Program-made: the position numbers and the translations under genes
Notes under the pieces: model-generated
Databases searched by the model: none
Told to the model about the DNA's origin: nothing
Seen by the model: the letters and a program-made list of their open reading frames with translations, nothing else
Source of the DNA: Helicobacteraceae bacterium
Lineage (GTDB): Bacteria > Campylobacterota > Campylobacteria > Campylobacterales > Sulfurimonadaceae
Length of the DNA: 26,372 bases
Direction of reading: 5' to 3'
Assembly: GCA_027061425.1 (NCBI GenBank)
Contig: JALSUN010000169.1
Coordinates: 1 to 26,372, forward strand
Shown here: piece after piece, positions 7,544 to 17,100 of the stretch
How the letters are laid out: every line of letters begins with the position of its first letter
Numbering within the stretch: the first letter of the stretch is position 1

Positions 7544-8221
7544 TTAAGTGAGAAGTAAGTGTAGTACAAACTGTACCGGCATGAACAACACGTATTGGTT
7601 GATCGGTGTGACGAGGATGATCAAAACGATGATCATACCATAGCGCTCCATTTTGAAAAACCATTCGGCAACAGCGTTGTACTTGAGTTTGAGTGCCAGA
7701 TAGCTTAAGAAATGGGCACCATCGAATTGTGGGATCGGCAGGAGGTTGAAGACACCAAGTACGACATTGATGATAACCAGCTGCATAACAAGCAAATAAG
7801 TAAAGACATAGACCAAAGAGTCAGAGACCAGTGGCTGTGACATACTCAGTAACGCAACAGAAGCAAGTCCTGCTAAAACGAAGTTATAAGTAATACCCGC
7901 TAAACTGACCTGGATGGCAGCGTTGTAACCACCATTGTTGATCACGGTACGCATGTTGACGGGTACTGGTTTTGCCCAGCCAAAGAGAAAACCGCCGTCA
8001 GAGCCAAAAAGCATCGGGATAAAATACATCATGGCAGGAACGAGCAGAGAGCCGATAGGATCGATATGAGAGATGGGGTTTATGGTAAGACGTCCTGCAT
8101 TTTTAGCAGTCATATCTCCATATTTGTAAGCCACCCAACCATGCATGATCTCATGACCGATAATAGCGATCAAAAGAGCAATGACCGCAGTAGCGATCTT
8201 TAGGAGTTCAATAGAGTTCAT
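7544..8221 (-). CDS. Site-2 protease family (M50) intramembrane metalloprotease
   Basis: A 225-residue multi-span inner-membrane protein. The zinc motif is H23-E24-x-x-H27 (GHEIMHGW) inside the first hydrophobic segment, and the third zinc ligand is D167 in NLLPIPQFDGAH, the usual companion motif. Hydrophobic segments lie at about 8-26, 55-75, 105-128, 135-165 and 190-220. It belongs to the compact M50B type without a PDZ domain, so it is not an RseP orthologue. It starts inside the 3' end of lepB (14-base overlap) and would be translated by coupling. Being next to signal peptidase I suggests work on membrane-embedded peptides, for example signal-peptide remnants or anti-sigma factors, but the substrate is not known. 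Confidence 0.92.
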   Translation of the reverse strand: MNSIELLKIATAVIALLIAIIGHEIMHGWVAYKYGDMTAKNAGRLTINPISHIDPIGSLLVPAMMYFIPMLFGSDGGFLFGWAKPVPVNMRTVINNGGYNAAIQVSLAGITYNFVLAGLASVALLSMSQPLVSDSLVYVFTYLLVMQLVIINVVLGVFNLLPIPQFDGAHFLSYLALKLKYNAVAEWFFKMERYGMIIVLIILVTPINQYVLFMPVQFVLHLLLT

Positions 8222-9026
8222 GGTCGTTTTTGTCCTGTACTATACGCTCTGCCACAGCTTTATTTAAATGTTCAGGCTCCTCAAGATCAGCAGGAGTTTT
8301 ACCCATACGGTCCCAACGGATAATGTAGTTGTCATCCATACTAAAGTAGACAAACCAAGGTGTACCTTCAACAAGACCATAAGGGACAGTACCCCAGAAA
8401 CGACTGTCGTTGGAGTGATCGCGGTTGTCGCCCATCATAAAGTAGCGTCCTTCTTCAACCAGTGCAGGACCGAAGTTGAAAATAGGTTGTGGGTAACGAC
8501 CGTTGTTTACTATTTTAGTGTCATGATGGATACCTGGGTGGGCTTTTTGGTAAGGGTTTTTAACCCATAACTCTCCACCAAAGACCATAATCTCAAAGTC
8601 ATTGTAAAACATCTTGACATACTCGTCACCCTCTTTAGGATGAAGGTAAAGGTCTTTGTCACGAACAGCAATCTTATCACCAGGTGTTCCAACACAACGT
8701 TTTACATAGTGTAGGTCGGTGTTGTTTGGATATCGAAAGATGACGATGTCACCACGCTGTGGTGTGTCTCCATCATAGATATGACCATCTGTTCCTGGTA
8801 TCACAGGAATTTCTAAAAATGGAATGTGTGGTGTTGGAATACCATAAGCGAACTTCTTGGCAAAAAGATGGTCTCCTACCAGTAGAGAGTCTTTCATAGA
8901 ACCACTTGGGATTCTAAAAGCTTGTGCCACAAAAAAGATGATAAAAAGGACGATAATGATAGTACCTGTCCATGAGTTTGAAAAACGGTACACTTTATGT
9001 GCTGCGTTAAATGCTTTCTCTTTCAT
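8208..9026 (-). CDS. lepB: Signal peptidase I
   Basis: LepB cleaves signal peptides from exported pre-proteins on the outer face of the inner membrane. The 272-residue protein has one clear N-terminal membrane helix (about 20-36). It then carries the catalytic serine S43 in IPSGSM, the general-base lysine K109 in HYVKRCVGTPGDK, and the conserved GDNRDHSNDSRFWG box near the C-terminus. All signal-peptidase-I boxes are present. Its start overlaps the folD stop by one base (TAATG), and its end overlaps the M50 protease gene. Linkage of folD and lepB is, as far as I recall, also seen in other Campylobacterota. Confidence 0.96.
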   Translation of the reverse strand: MKEKAFNAAHKVYRFSNSWTGTIIIVLFIIFFVAQAFRIPSGSMKDSLLVGDHLFAKKFAYGIPTPHIPFLEIPVIPGTDGHIYDGDTPQRGDIVIFRYPNNTDLHYVKRCVGTPGDKIAVRDKDLYLHPKEGDEYVKMFYNDFEIMVFGGELWVKNPYQKAHPGIHHDTKIVNNGRYPQPIFNFGPALVEEGRYFMMGDNRDHSNDSRFWGTVPYGLVEGTPWFVYFSMDDNYIIRWDRMGKTPADLEEPEHLNKAVAERIVQDKNDHELY

Positions 9027-9880
9027 TAGGCCTCTTTTGCGTGTGCTTGGGCAGCAGTGAGTGTGTTTTTAAGCAGCATAGCGATGGTCATCGGACCCAC
9101 ACCACCGGGAACAGGGGTGATGTAAGAGCTTTTAGGAGCGACGTTTTCAAAATCAACATCACCAACCAACTTACCATTGTCCGCACGGTTAATACCAATA
9201 TCGATGATGATGGCACCATCTTTAACCATATCTTCTTTTATAAGATTTATAACACCAGCACCTACAAGAATGATATCGGCATTGAGGGTACATGCTTTTA
9301 GGTCTTTTGTGTAGATATGTGTGACTTGTACTGTTGCATTTGCATTGAGAAGCAGGGCAGCCATAGGTTTTCCTACGATGTTTGAGGCACCTACTACTAC
9401 AGCATTCATCCCTTTAGGATCGATGTTGTACTCTGCAAGAAGTTCCATGACACCTAGAGGTGTACAAGGTACAAAACCATCAAGGCCTGTAGTCAAACGT
9501 CCTACGTTGTACGGATGAAAACCATCTACATCCTTGTTCGGCGCAACCAGCTCTAAGAGCTTGGTGGTGTCGATCTGCTCAGGAAGTGGCAGTTGGATCA
9601 AAATACCATCGATGCTGGGGTTTTGGTTCATCATCTTAATAGTGCTTTCTATGGCATCTTGAGAGATGTCTGCTGGCATCTCATGCGTTACAGAGTAGAA
9701 GCCTGCACGGTCACATGCTTTTTTCTTCATCCCAACATAAGCGTGAGAAGCAGGGTCACTGCCTACTAGAATTACGGCAAGACCAGGCGTGCGCCCTGTC
9801 TCATCTTTAAGTGTTTTTGCGCCTTTAGCGACCTGGTCTTCTATCTTTTTTGAGAGTGCTTTACCGTCAAGAATCTGCAT
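9026..9880 (-). CDS. folD: Bifunctional methylenetetrahydrofolate dehydrogenase/cyclohydrolase
   Basis: FolD oxidises 5,10-methylene-tetrahydrofolate to the methenyl form with NADP and hydrolyses it to 10-formyl-tetrahydrofolate, supplying one-carbon units for purines and initiator tRNA. The 284 residues match the family. The catalytic pair Y48 and K52 lies in SHAYVGMKKKACD, followed by the signatures GILIQLPLP and PGGVGPMTIAMLL; the nucleotide-binding VVGASNIVGKP is intact. It is the first gene of the leftward operon folD-lepB-M50-rpiB-apt-trpB. A -10 box lies 30 bases upstream and AGGA lies before the ATG. The cytochrome cassette is transcribed divergently from the short gap upstream. Confidence 0.97.
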   Translation of the reverse strand: MQILDGKALSKKIEDQVAKGAKTLKDETGRTPGLAVILVGSDPASHAYVGMKKKACDRAGFYSVTHEMPADISQDAIESTIKMMNQNPSIDGILIQLPLPEQIDTTKLLELVAPNKDVDGFHPYNVGRLTTGLDGFVPCTPLGVMELLAEYNIDPKGMNAVVVGASNIVGKPMAALLLNANATVQVTHIYTKDLKACTLNADIILVGAGVINLIKEDMVKDGAIIIDIGINRADNGKLVGDVDFENVAPKSSYITPVPGGVGPMTIAMLLKNTLTAAQAHAKEA

Positions 9881-9909
9881 TTAGAGGAGTCCTACATTAA
9901 AATTGCGTT

Positions 9910-9915
9910 ATTATA
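9910..9915 (-). promoter_or_regulatory. Candidate -10 box for the folD operon
   Basis: On the minus strand a perfect TATAAT follows GGCGA and stands 29 bases before the folD ATG, leaving room for a short leader with AGGA. The whole divergent gap to the cytochrome gene is only 63 bases, so the two promoters must share it. No -35 match is convincing. Confidence 0.5.
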
Positions 9916-9943
9916 TCGCCAAATGTATAACAAGGTGCTTTTA

Positions 9944-10297
9944 ATGAAGTGGTTCACAGTGATTGGGCTTTTTTTAACACTCAGTAGTAGCGTTTACTCT
10001 GAAGTTTCATTTATAACAGATGCTGAGTATGCTTCTCAGCTTTATCATAACCCTAGAGGTATAGGATGTTATAAATGTCATGGAGAAAAGGGTGAGGGTA
10101 AGCTTATCGCCACCTATAAAGACAAGGGTGAGCAGTTAAGCTTTAGTCCACCTGCTATTAACACCTTGACCTATGAAGCTTTTGTAGCAGCGATGATGGC
10201 GCGTCAAAAAGGGATGCCACGTTATTACTTAACTCCAAAAGAGGTTAAGGTCCTTTACAACTATCTTCATCCTGTAGAGCGTGAAGATGTTAAGTAG
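9944..10297 (+). CDS. Monohaem c-type cytochrome, periplasmic
   Basis: A 117-residue exported electron carrier. A hydrophobic signal segment (WFTVIGLFLTLSSSVYS) is followed by a mature domain with one haem-binding C42-x-x-C45-H46 (GCYKCHGEKGEG) and a probable axial methionine M91 in KGMPRYYL, the class I arrangement. I chose the ATG at 9944 because AAGGTG lies six bases before it; the in-frame ATG at 9923 has no ribosome binding site and would add seven residues. The 3' end overlaps the next gene, so the cytochrome and the CitE-like protein are translationally linked. Its redox partner is unknown; the FAD oxidoreductase of the same cassette lacks an export signal and so is not an obvious direct partner. 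Confidence 0.88.
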   Translation: MKWFTVIGLFLTLSSSVYSEVSFITDAEYASQLYHNPRGIGCYKCHGEKGEGKLIATYKDKGEQLSFSPPAINTLTYEAFVAAMMARQKGMPRYYLTPKEVKVLYNYLHPVEREDVK

Positions 10298-11210
10298 CCA
10301 AGCTATTGAAGAGGCGCTAAAGTCTAAAGACCTCGAAGCGTTAAAGCGTCTGGTAACACTAAAGACGCGTATACAAAACACTTCAGAGAACTATAACACC
10401 CCTTTGATGCTCTCCGCACATCAACTCAAACATTTAAAAAAAATCCCAAAACTTCAAACCGATGCCATCATCTTAAACCTAGAAGATGGTGTCTCCAAAG
10501 AGATGAAACCTTTTGCTTTAGAGTTAGTAAAGATGACGCTGAGTACTTTAACGCAGTGTGATAAAAAGATTATAGTGCGTGTGAATGCTTTAGATGAGGG
10601 TGGCGATAAAGAGATAGAGGCTTTAAATGCTTTCAAACCTGATGCCATACGTGTTCCTAAAATCAAAAATAGAGAAGATGTTCAAAAGGTCTTAGAGTTG
10701 TGTGATGAAACAATAGAGGTGCATCTCTCCATAGAGACCAAAGAGGCATGGCTAAACCTCTCCACACTCAAGGTTAACCACAGAGTCAAAGCATTTTATC
10801 TTGGACTCTTGGACCTCCTTGCTGACATGAAGCTTCCACAAGAGCTTATCAATGTCCATAATCCACTGATATACCAGATTTTGGCACAGTTTCTTCTCAC
10901 TGCCAAAGCTTTAGGTGTTAAACCTATCTCTTCAGTTTTTCAAGAGTATCAAGACCATAAAGGCTTTCAAGAGTGGTTAGACTTGGAAAGCCAGATGGGA
11001 TTTAAGGCTAAGGGGTGTCTCTCTCCACAACAGGTACAACAAGCAAAAAACATGTTTATACCTAAAGAGGATGATATCGTTCGTGCACGTTACATAGTAA
11101 AAGAGTTTGAATTACAAGAAGCAAAAGGGATCACAGGTTTTAGCGATGCAAAGTATGGGTTTATAGATGAGCCTGTATATAAAGGTGCCTTAGCGCTGTT
11201 AAAGGGTTAA
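10287..11210 (+). CDS. CitE/HpcH-HpaI-type aldolase-lyase family protein
   Basis: The protein (307 residues from the ATG at 10287; a GTG at 10281 is the alternative) has the order of motifs of the citrate lyase beta/malyl-CoA lyase superfamily. These are AIILNLEDGV (64-67), an arginine in VRVNALDEGG (R98), the metal ligands E150 (LSIETKEAW) and D176 (LGLLDLLADM), and a C-terminal LSPQQVQQAKNMFIP that corresponds to the family's IHPxQ segment. The usual LDLEDxV reads LNLEDGV, and the usual N-terminal RSxLxxP motif is hard to see, so the substrate may differ from that of citrate lyase. No citrate lyase alpha or gamma subunit is nearby. It overlaps the cytochrome gene and is followed after 2 bases by the FAD oxidoreductase. 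Confidence 0.8.
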   Translation: MLSSQAIEEALKSKDLEALKRLVTLKTRIQNTSENYNTPLMLSAHQLKHLKKIPKLQTDAIILNLEDGVSKEMKPFALELVKMTLSTLTQCDKKIIVRVNALDEGGDKEIEALNAFKPDAIRVPKIKNREDVQKVLELCDETIEVHLSIETKEAWLNLSTLKVNHRVKAFYLGLLDLLADMKLPQELINVHNPLIYQILAQFLLTAKALGVKPISSVFQEYQDHKGFQEWLDLESQMGFKAKGCLSPQQVQQAKNMFIPKEDDIVRARYIVKEFELQEAKGITGFSDAKYGFIDEPVYKGALALLKG

Positions 11211-11212
11211 AA

Positions 11213-12667
11213 ATGAAAAATATTGTCATTTTAGGTGCTGGATTAGGTGGTCTGACTGCAGGTGCCATGCTTGCTAAAATGGGACATAAGGTGACCCTGT
11301 TGGAGCAGCATAAGATTGTAGGTGGTTCTGCAACAACCTTTAAAAGACGAGGTGGTTTTACTGTAGAAGTGGGTCTGCATGAGATGGATGACCCCTTTGA
11401 AGAGACCAAACAAGAGATCTTTGATTTTTTAGATGTTTATGAACATGTAGAGTTTGTGCAACCTAAAGAGCTTTTCAAAGTAAAAACTTCCAAGGGAACA
11501 TTTGTGATGCCTGAAGGTATTGATGCCGCAAAAAAAGCACTTAAAGCATACTTTGATGATGCAAAAGGGATTGATGCTTATTTTACACTTATAAGTGAGA
11601 TCGCCCATGATTATGTACGTTTGCAAACGATTACATGGTGGCAAAAACTACTTTTTCCTTTTGCTTTTAGAATACTCTTTAAAAACCGCAACAGGTCCCT
11701 CAAAGAGGTACTTGACATACTGATGGACAATGAAGAGCTAAAACTAGTCTTGTGTACCAACATACAGTACTATCATGACAGTACAAAAGACTTTAGCATC
11801 TTGTACCATGCGCTTGCGCAGTATGGGTACTACAGTGGTGGTGGATGGTACATCAAAGGAGGTTCCCAAAAACTCTCTGACCACCTAGCATCTGTTATTA
11901 CCGCTCATGGTGGAGAAATTATCAAAAAAGCTTTTGTGGACAAAATTGAACATCAAGCTAAAAAAGTAACCGGTGTCAGTTACAAGAAAAAAGGTGAGAC
12001 CCATAATCTTGAAGCGGATGTTGTTGTCTCTAATGCCTCACCTATGCAGACCTATGAAATGGCCGGTGTAGATTATGAAAACAGTAAGACATTAGGTGTT
12101 TCACTTTACACACTCTACCTTGGTTTTAGTCAAAACATAAAAACTGTTTATGGAACAGGGGCTTACTCCTCTTTTGACTTTAGTCAGTTTGACTCTTTAG
12201 ATGCTTATGAAAATTCTCTCTCTCAACCCATAGAAAAACGGACAAAAGTGTTTGTAGATTATTCTCAAGTAGATTCTGGGTTAACAGAGGATGAAAAGAG
12301 TTTAGGTGCTATTTGTGGTGTGGACTACATAGAAGATTGGCAGGGGCTTGATGATGACGCTTATAAAGCTAAAAAAGAGGCGCTAACACAAGCACTTATC
12401 ACTGACTTGGAAAAAGACTATCCTGGTATTAGTGAACTTGTAGAGTACGCTGAACTTGGTACGGCTAAAACAGTACAACGGTACCTTCAGACACCTGTTG
12501 GAACCGCTTATGGTTTTGCGCCAACTGCCTCACAGTTTTTCAGGACACCAGAGAGCAGTTCTGACAAACTTGATAACCTCTATTTTGTAGGTGCATGGGT
12601 GATCGGTGGTGGATTTACTCCTGCGATAATGTCAGGTGCCATGGTGGCTAAAGCATTTAAAAAGTAA
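11213..12667 (+). CDS. FAD-dependent oxidoreductase of the phytoene desaturase (CrtI/CrtISO-like) family
   Basis: A 484-residue flavoprotein. The dinucleotide-binding fold at the N-terminus has GAGLGG (8-13), acidic E31 at the end of the second strand and IVGGSATTFKRRGGF, the diagnostic start of the CrtI/retinol-saturase-like amine oxidase clan. The C-terminus ends with the second FAD contact, NLYFVGAWVIGGGFTPAIMSG. There is no signal peptide. Family members desaturate or isomerise carotenoids or reduce retinoids, and some have other lipid substrates. No phytoene synthase or other carotenoid gene is in the window, so carotenoid synthesis is not established. It is the last gene of the cassette with the cytochrome and CitE-like genes, and a hairpin follows it. 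Confidence 0.85.
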   Translation: MKNIVILGAGLGGLTAGAMLAKMGHKVTLLEQHKIVGGSATTFKRRGGFTVEVGLHEMDDPFEETKQEIFDFLDVYEHVEFVQPKELFKVKTSKGTFVMPEGIDAAKKALKAYFDDAKGIDAYFTLISEIAHDYVRLQTITWWQKLLFPFAFRILFKNRNRSLKEVLDILMDNEELKLVLCTNIQYYHDSTKDFSILYHALAQYGYYSGGGWYIKGGSQKLSDHLASVITAHGGEIIKKAFVDKIEHQAKKVTGVSYKKKGETHNLEADVVVSNASPMQTYEMAGVDYENSKTLGVSLYTLYLGFSQNIKTVYGTGAYSSFDFSQFDSLDAYENSLSQPIEKRTKVFVDYSQVDSGLTEDEKSLGAICGVDYIEDWQGLDDDAYKAKKEALTQALITDLEKDYPGISELVEYAELGTAKTVQRYLQTPVGTAYGFAPTASQFFRTPESSSDKLDNLYFVGAWVIGGGFTPAIMSGAMVAKAFKK

Positions 12668-12746
12668 AGAGTCTTATGTATGCTGACAGGTAATGAATTG
12701 AGTGTTGAAGTCTAAAGAGACAAGTCTGAAGGAAAATTGATCATCA

Positions 12747-12782
12747 CGTATAGGTAAAATCCTATACGAGTAAAGTTTTTTG
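12747..12782 (+). terminator. Probable terminator behind the cytochrome/FAD-oxidoreductase cassette
   Basis: A perfect 8-base stem, CGTATAGG (12747-12754) with CCTATACG (12761-12768), encloses a six-base loop. A T-run (TTTTTT at about 12776-12781) follows after seven bases. The stem is GC-poor and the T-run is displaced, so efficiency is uncertain. It lies between convergent genes and may also slow transcription leaving tolC. Confidence 0.5.
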
Positions 12783-12787
12783 TAATG

Positions 12788-14074
12788 TTATCTACCTATA
12801 GCACGGTCAAGTGCTGCCAATGAGATGTAGTACTCATAAAAATTTACAACCAGGTCTGCGGTAGCGTTGATATAACCCAAACGAGCTTCCTGAAGCTCGA
12901 TATAGTCAGAAAGGCCATGTTCATAACGCTGCTGTGCCTGACCAAATTTTTCTTTTGCTGCCGCAACCAACTCTTCGGAGAGCTCTACATTTGAGTCCGT
13001 TTTAAGTAGTTTTATAAAAGCATTACTGGTCTCTTCTACGATCTTCAGTTTTGCATCATCATAACTGGCATGCTGTTGTAAGAGTGTTAACTTGGCCTCT
13101 TCTGTCTTTGCTTGTGTTCGCAAACCGCCAAAGAGGTTCCATTTGACATTGATATTGGCGTTCCACTGCTGTTCAGGCACATAGAGCTGAAGTGCCTGGT
13201 CAACGCTGTTGTATTGATAATCTCCGGCTACATAGATCCCCGGAAAGTAATCACCACTCTCTTTACGTACTTTGCCCTGTGCACTTTTGATCTTGTGTTC
13301 GTAGCTCTTGAGATCATAACGATGGGCAAAAGCGAACGCAACCAACTCTTTTCCACTCATCTGCTCTTTAGGGAGCATGTCATAGAGCCCCTCTGCAACT
13401 TTTATATCCTGGAAGTAGACATGATCGACGAGAGAGTCATCCATGTTGCCTATGGTCTTGCTGAGTGTGACATAAGCCAGTCTAAGATCATACTTGGAAT
13501 TTTCAAGTTCTATTTTAGCCTGGATTAGACGCACATTGGCATCAGAGACATCGATCTTGGTCTTAATACCCGCATCAAAGTAGCGTTTTGCACGTTCTAG
13601 CTGCTGTTCCGTTAACTTAGCGTTCTCTTCATAAACCTTGATGAGTAGGGCTTTACGAGAGAGATCGTAGTAGTCATGTTTGACTGCATAGACCTTGTCT
13701 AAAAGGTTCTGCTGGAAGAGGGCATGACTGGCATTGGACTCTTCTGAGTAGATATCCATATTGCCACCGGTCTTTCCAAAGTCATAGATAAGCTGTGAAG
13801 CGGTGATCTTTCCGCTGATGAGTTTTCCGTCACCACTGGCAACATCGCTTTTGACCCCGACGACACCAGCTCCACCATAAAGATCGACTTGTGGCAGATA
13901 ATCGGCATCGGCTTGACTGGAACGCTGTTGCGAGATCTGGTAGCTGTTTCTGGAGACATTAAGATCAGGACTACTTGAGATCGCTTTTTCAATCAAGGTA
14001 TCAATGTTGTACTGCTCGCCATAGAGTGAGAGACAGAGTAGTGGTAATAGTAGTAGTTTTTTACGAGTCAGCAT
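12788..14074 (-). CDS. TolC-type outer-membrane efflux channel
   Basis: The outer-membrane factor of a tripartite efflux pump. The 428-residue protein starts with a signal peptide (TRKKLLLLPLLCLSLYG) and continues with two repeats of the OEP fold, about 25-205 and 225-425. Each has long helix-forming stretches and tubule strands, for example LIYDFGKTGGNMD and VKWNLFGGLRTQAK, which are the usual barrel-entry segments of this family. The last part (QAQQRYEHGLSDYIELQEAR) is the classic family C-terminal motif. It is the third gene of the operon after the membrane fusion protein and the RND transporter, 37 bases downstream of the latter, and so presumably docks with that pump. Confidence 0.93.
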   Translation of the reverse strand: MLTRKKLLLLPLLCLSLYGEQYNIDTLIEKAISSSPDLNVSRNSYQISQQRSSQADADYLPQVDLYGGAGVVGVKSDVASGDGKLISGKITASQLIYDFGKTGGNMDIYSEESNASHALFQQNLLDKVYAVKHDYYDLSRKALLIKVYEENAKLTEQQLERAKRYFDAGIKTKIDVSDANVRLIQAKIELENSKYDLRLAYVTLSKTIGNMDDSLVDHVYFQDIKVAEGLYDMLPKEQMSGKELVAFAFAHRYDLKSYEHKIKSAQGKVRKESGDYFPGIYVAGDYQYNSVDQALQLYVPEQQWNANINVKWNLFGGLRTQAKTEEAKLTLLQQHASYDDAKLKIVEETSNAFIKLLKTDSNVELSEELVAAAKEKFGQAQQRYEHGLSDYIELQEARLGYINATADLVVNFYEYYISLAALDRAIGR

Positions 14075-14110
14075 TTAGTGCCTCCCTGCATTGAATTGTT
14101 GATTCTTATC

Positions 14111-14116
14111 ATTATA
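14111..14116 (-). promoter_or_regulatory. Possible internal -10 box before the tolC-like gene
   Basis: On the minus strand a TATAAT overlaps the stop codon of the RND gene, 37 bases before the tolC-like ATG. It could give separate expression of the channel. AT-rich gaps easily contain such a match by chance. Confidence 0.25.
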
Positions 14117-17100
14117 TAGACTCCCGTTTAGCGATCTCTTCTTCGACACTGACAAATTTTTCACGCATGGTCTCGAGCAGTACATAAAGTACAGGAACAA
14201 GCAGGGTACTGACAAGGGTTGCTGCGAGCATACCGCCGAGCAGTCCTACACCGATAGACATCTGTGTAACGGCACCGGCACCTGTCGCAAAAGCGAGTGG
14301 CAGAACACCAAAGACAAAAGAGAGGATGGTCATCATAATTGCTCTAAAGCGAAGTCGTCCCGCCTGTATGGCGGACTCGATGATACTTTTACCCTCTTCA
14401 CGCAACTCTTTGGCAAACTCGACGATCAAGATGGCGTTTTTGGAGGCGAGGGCGATGAGCAGCACCAGACCTACCTGTGCATAGATGTTCAGTGGCAGCC
14501 CTGCAAGAGTAAGGGCTCCCAGCGCACCGATCATAACGACTGGAACAGAGAGAAGGATCATCAACGGCAAGATCCATGACTCATACTGTGCAGCAAGTAC
14601 CAGGAAGACGACCAGTGTCACGAAGAAAAAGACAGCGATCTGGCCATTGCCAGCGATCTTCTCCTGATAGGACATCCCCGACCACTCATAACCATAGGTC
14701 TTGGGAAGGACCTCTTCAGCGATCTCTTCCATAGCCTTCATCGCTTCACCCGAACTGTGCCCCTGTGCTGCTGCACCGTTGATCTGAATGGAACGGTAGA
14801 GATTGTAGTGGGCGACATTTTGCGGTCCCAGCTCCTCTTTGAGTGTTACCAGAGCAGACATAGGGACCATGTCACCATGAACATTTTTGACCCAGAGCTT
14901 GTTGATGTCACTTTTGTCACTTCTAAACTCTTTGTCTGCCTGAACAAAGACACGGAAGACCTTACCAAACTTGGTAAAGTCGTTGATGTAGAAAGCGCCC
15001 AGATAGGTCTGCATCGTTCCAAAAAGTGTGGCGATGTCTACACCCAGAGCACTCGCTTTTTTACGGTCGATATCGACGCGGTACATCGGGTACTTTGGAT
15101 TGTAGGTCGTAAAAGCACGACCCACACGCGGATCCTCGTTGGCACGCTTGATAATCTCGTTGACGTAGGCCATGAAGGTTTCGAGATCGCTGGCGAGATA
15201 ATCCTGAACACGCATGTCGAAGCCACCGACAGAGCCAAGACCCGGGATGCCCGGAAGGTTGAAGGCGGCTACATTGGCATCACCGATATAGGCTGTTTTG
15301 GCAAAGACCTGTTTAATGATACTGTCGACATCCATACCGGGAGCTGTACGCTCTTCCCACGGCTTCAGAGTGACGAAGAAGGTACCCGCACTGCTGTCGA
15401 GGGTACTGGTGATCGCGTTGTATCCATCGATGACTGTAATGTCTGTAATACCGTCGATCTTACTGACAATGGCTTCGACCTCTTTACGCACTTGCACTGT
15501 ACGTTCGATGGAGCTGCCCGGTTTGAGGTTGATAGAGACGATAAAGGCACCCTTGTCTTCTGCCGGAACGAAACCTGTCGGTGTCGTGGCGAACATAAAG
15601 TAGAGCAGTCCCAAAGCACCAAAGAACATTAGAAGAACAGCGTAACGCCCCTTGATAAGCAGGGTGATAAGAGATGTATAGCGGTCTGTCAGCCAGCCAA
15701 ATCCTTTTTCAAAAAGCTCGAACCCTTTGAAGACCTTTTCATCCTTGCCACGACGTTTGATGATGATAGCAGCGATAGCAGGCGAAAGGGTCAGCGCGTT
15801 GAGTGAAGAGATTATCACGGCAAAAGAGATGGTCAGCGCGAACTGCTGGTAGAGTGAACCAACGATGCCCGGCATCATAGAGACAGGGATGAAGACGGCG
15901 ACAAGTACCAGTGTGGTCGAGATGATGGGCCCGATAAGCTGTATCATGGACTTTTTGACCACCTGCGGCATGGTAAGGTCCGGTTCTTTATACATAAGGA
16001 CTTCGACATTTTCTACTACAAGAATGACATCGTCGACGACGATACCGATGGCCAGGATGAGACCAAAAAGGGTCAGGAAGTTGATAGAAAATCCCGGTGC
16101 GATATACATGATGGCAAAGGTTCCGATCAGCGAGACCGGAATGGCTACAGCGGCGATAACTGTTGGACGCCAAGACTGCAGAAAGATATAGATGATGATG
16201 ATGACAAGCAGTATCGCTGTGAAAAGATTGACGACAACATTGTCTATAGCGACATTGACGTATTTGGTCGTGTCATAAGGGATGGAGTACTCAATACCTT
16301 TTGGAAAACGGCTCTTAAGACGTTCCATCACCTTACCGACCTGCTCACGGATCTCAAGAGAGTTACTGCCCGGCAGCTGGTAGATACCGATCAGACCGGC
16401 CGGTTTTTGGTTAAGCACAGCGTTCCAGTCATATTTCTCGGCACCCAAGTCGATCTTGGCGACATCACGAAGATAGACGAGTGAACCATCTTCTTTGTAC
16501 TTGATGACGATCTCTCCAAACTCCTTGACGGAGTTGAGACGGCCATCAGCGGTAAGGACATACTCGATCTGCTGATCCTTATAGGTAGGAGCGGAGCCGA
16601 TCTTACCTATGGATGCCTGTTTGTTCTGTGACTTGATAGCGTTGATCACATCGTTGGGTGTCAGACCGAGGGCCATGATCTTGTCGGGGTTGAGCCAGAT
16701 ACGCATGGCGTACTTCTTTTCACCCATGTTGAGTGCTTTACCGACACCGGGAATACGCTTGAGTTCATCGAGGACATTGATGTTGATGAAGTTGGACAAG
16801 AAGGCATCATCGAAACGCTCATCACCGTTGATGGCAACCATACAGACGATACTCGGACTCCTTTTGTCGACGATGACACCCTGCTGCCTAACCTCGGCAG
16901 GCAGTGCCGCAGTCGCCATAGAGACACGGTTTTGAACGTCGACAGCTGCGATGTCGAGGTCGTAACCAGGTTTAAAATAGACCATGATACTCGACTCACC
17001 GGCAGATGTACTTGAAGACTCTATATAGATAGAACCCTGTACCCCGTTGATCTTGTCTTCCAGCGGACGGGTTACCGACTCTTCTACAGCATAGGCGTTG

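Noticed and set aside
9923..9943. Upstream ATG for the cytochrome c gene
   Set aside because: No ribosome binding site precedes it; AAGGTG is placed for the ATG at 9944, and the signal peptide is complete from there.
14757..15632. Long open frame (291 codons) on the plus strand
   Set aside because: It lies wholly antisense to the RND transporter, whose motifs are clear; the product has no signal peptide, domain or ribosome binding site and is explained by codon bias of the GC-richer gene.
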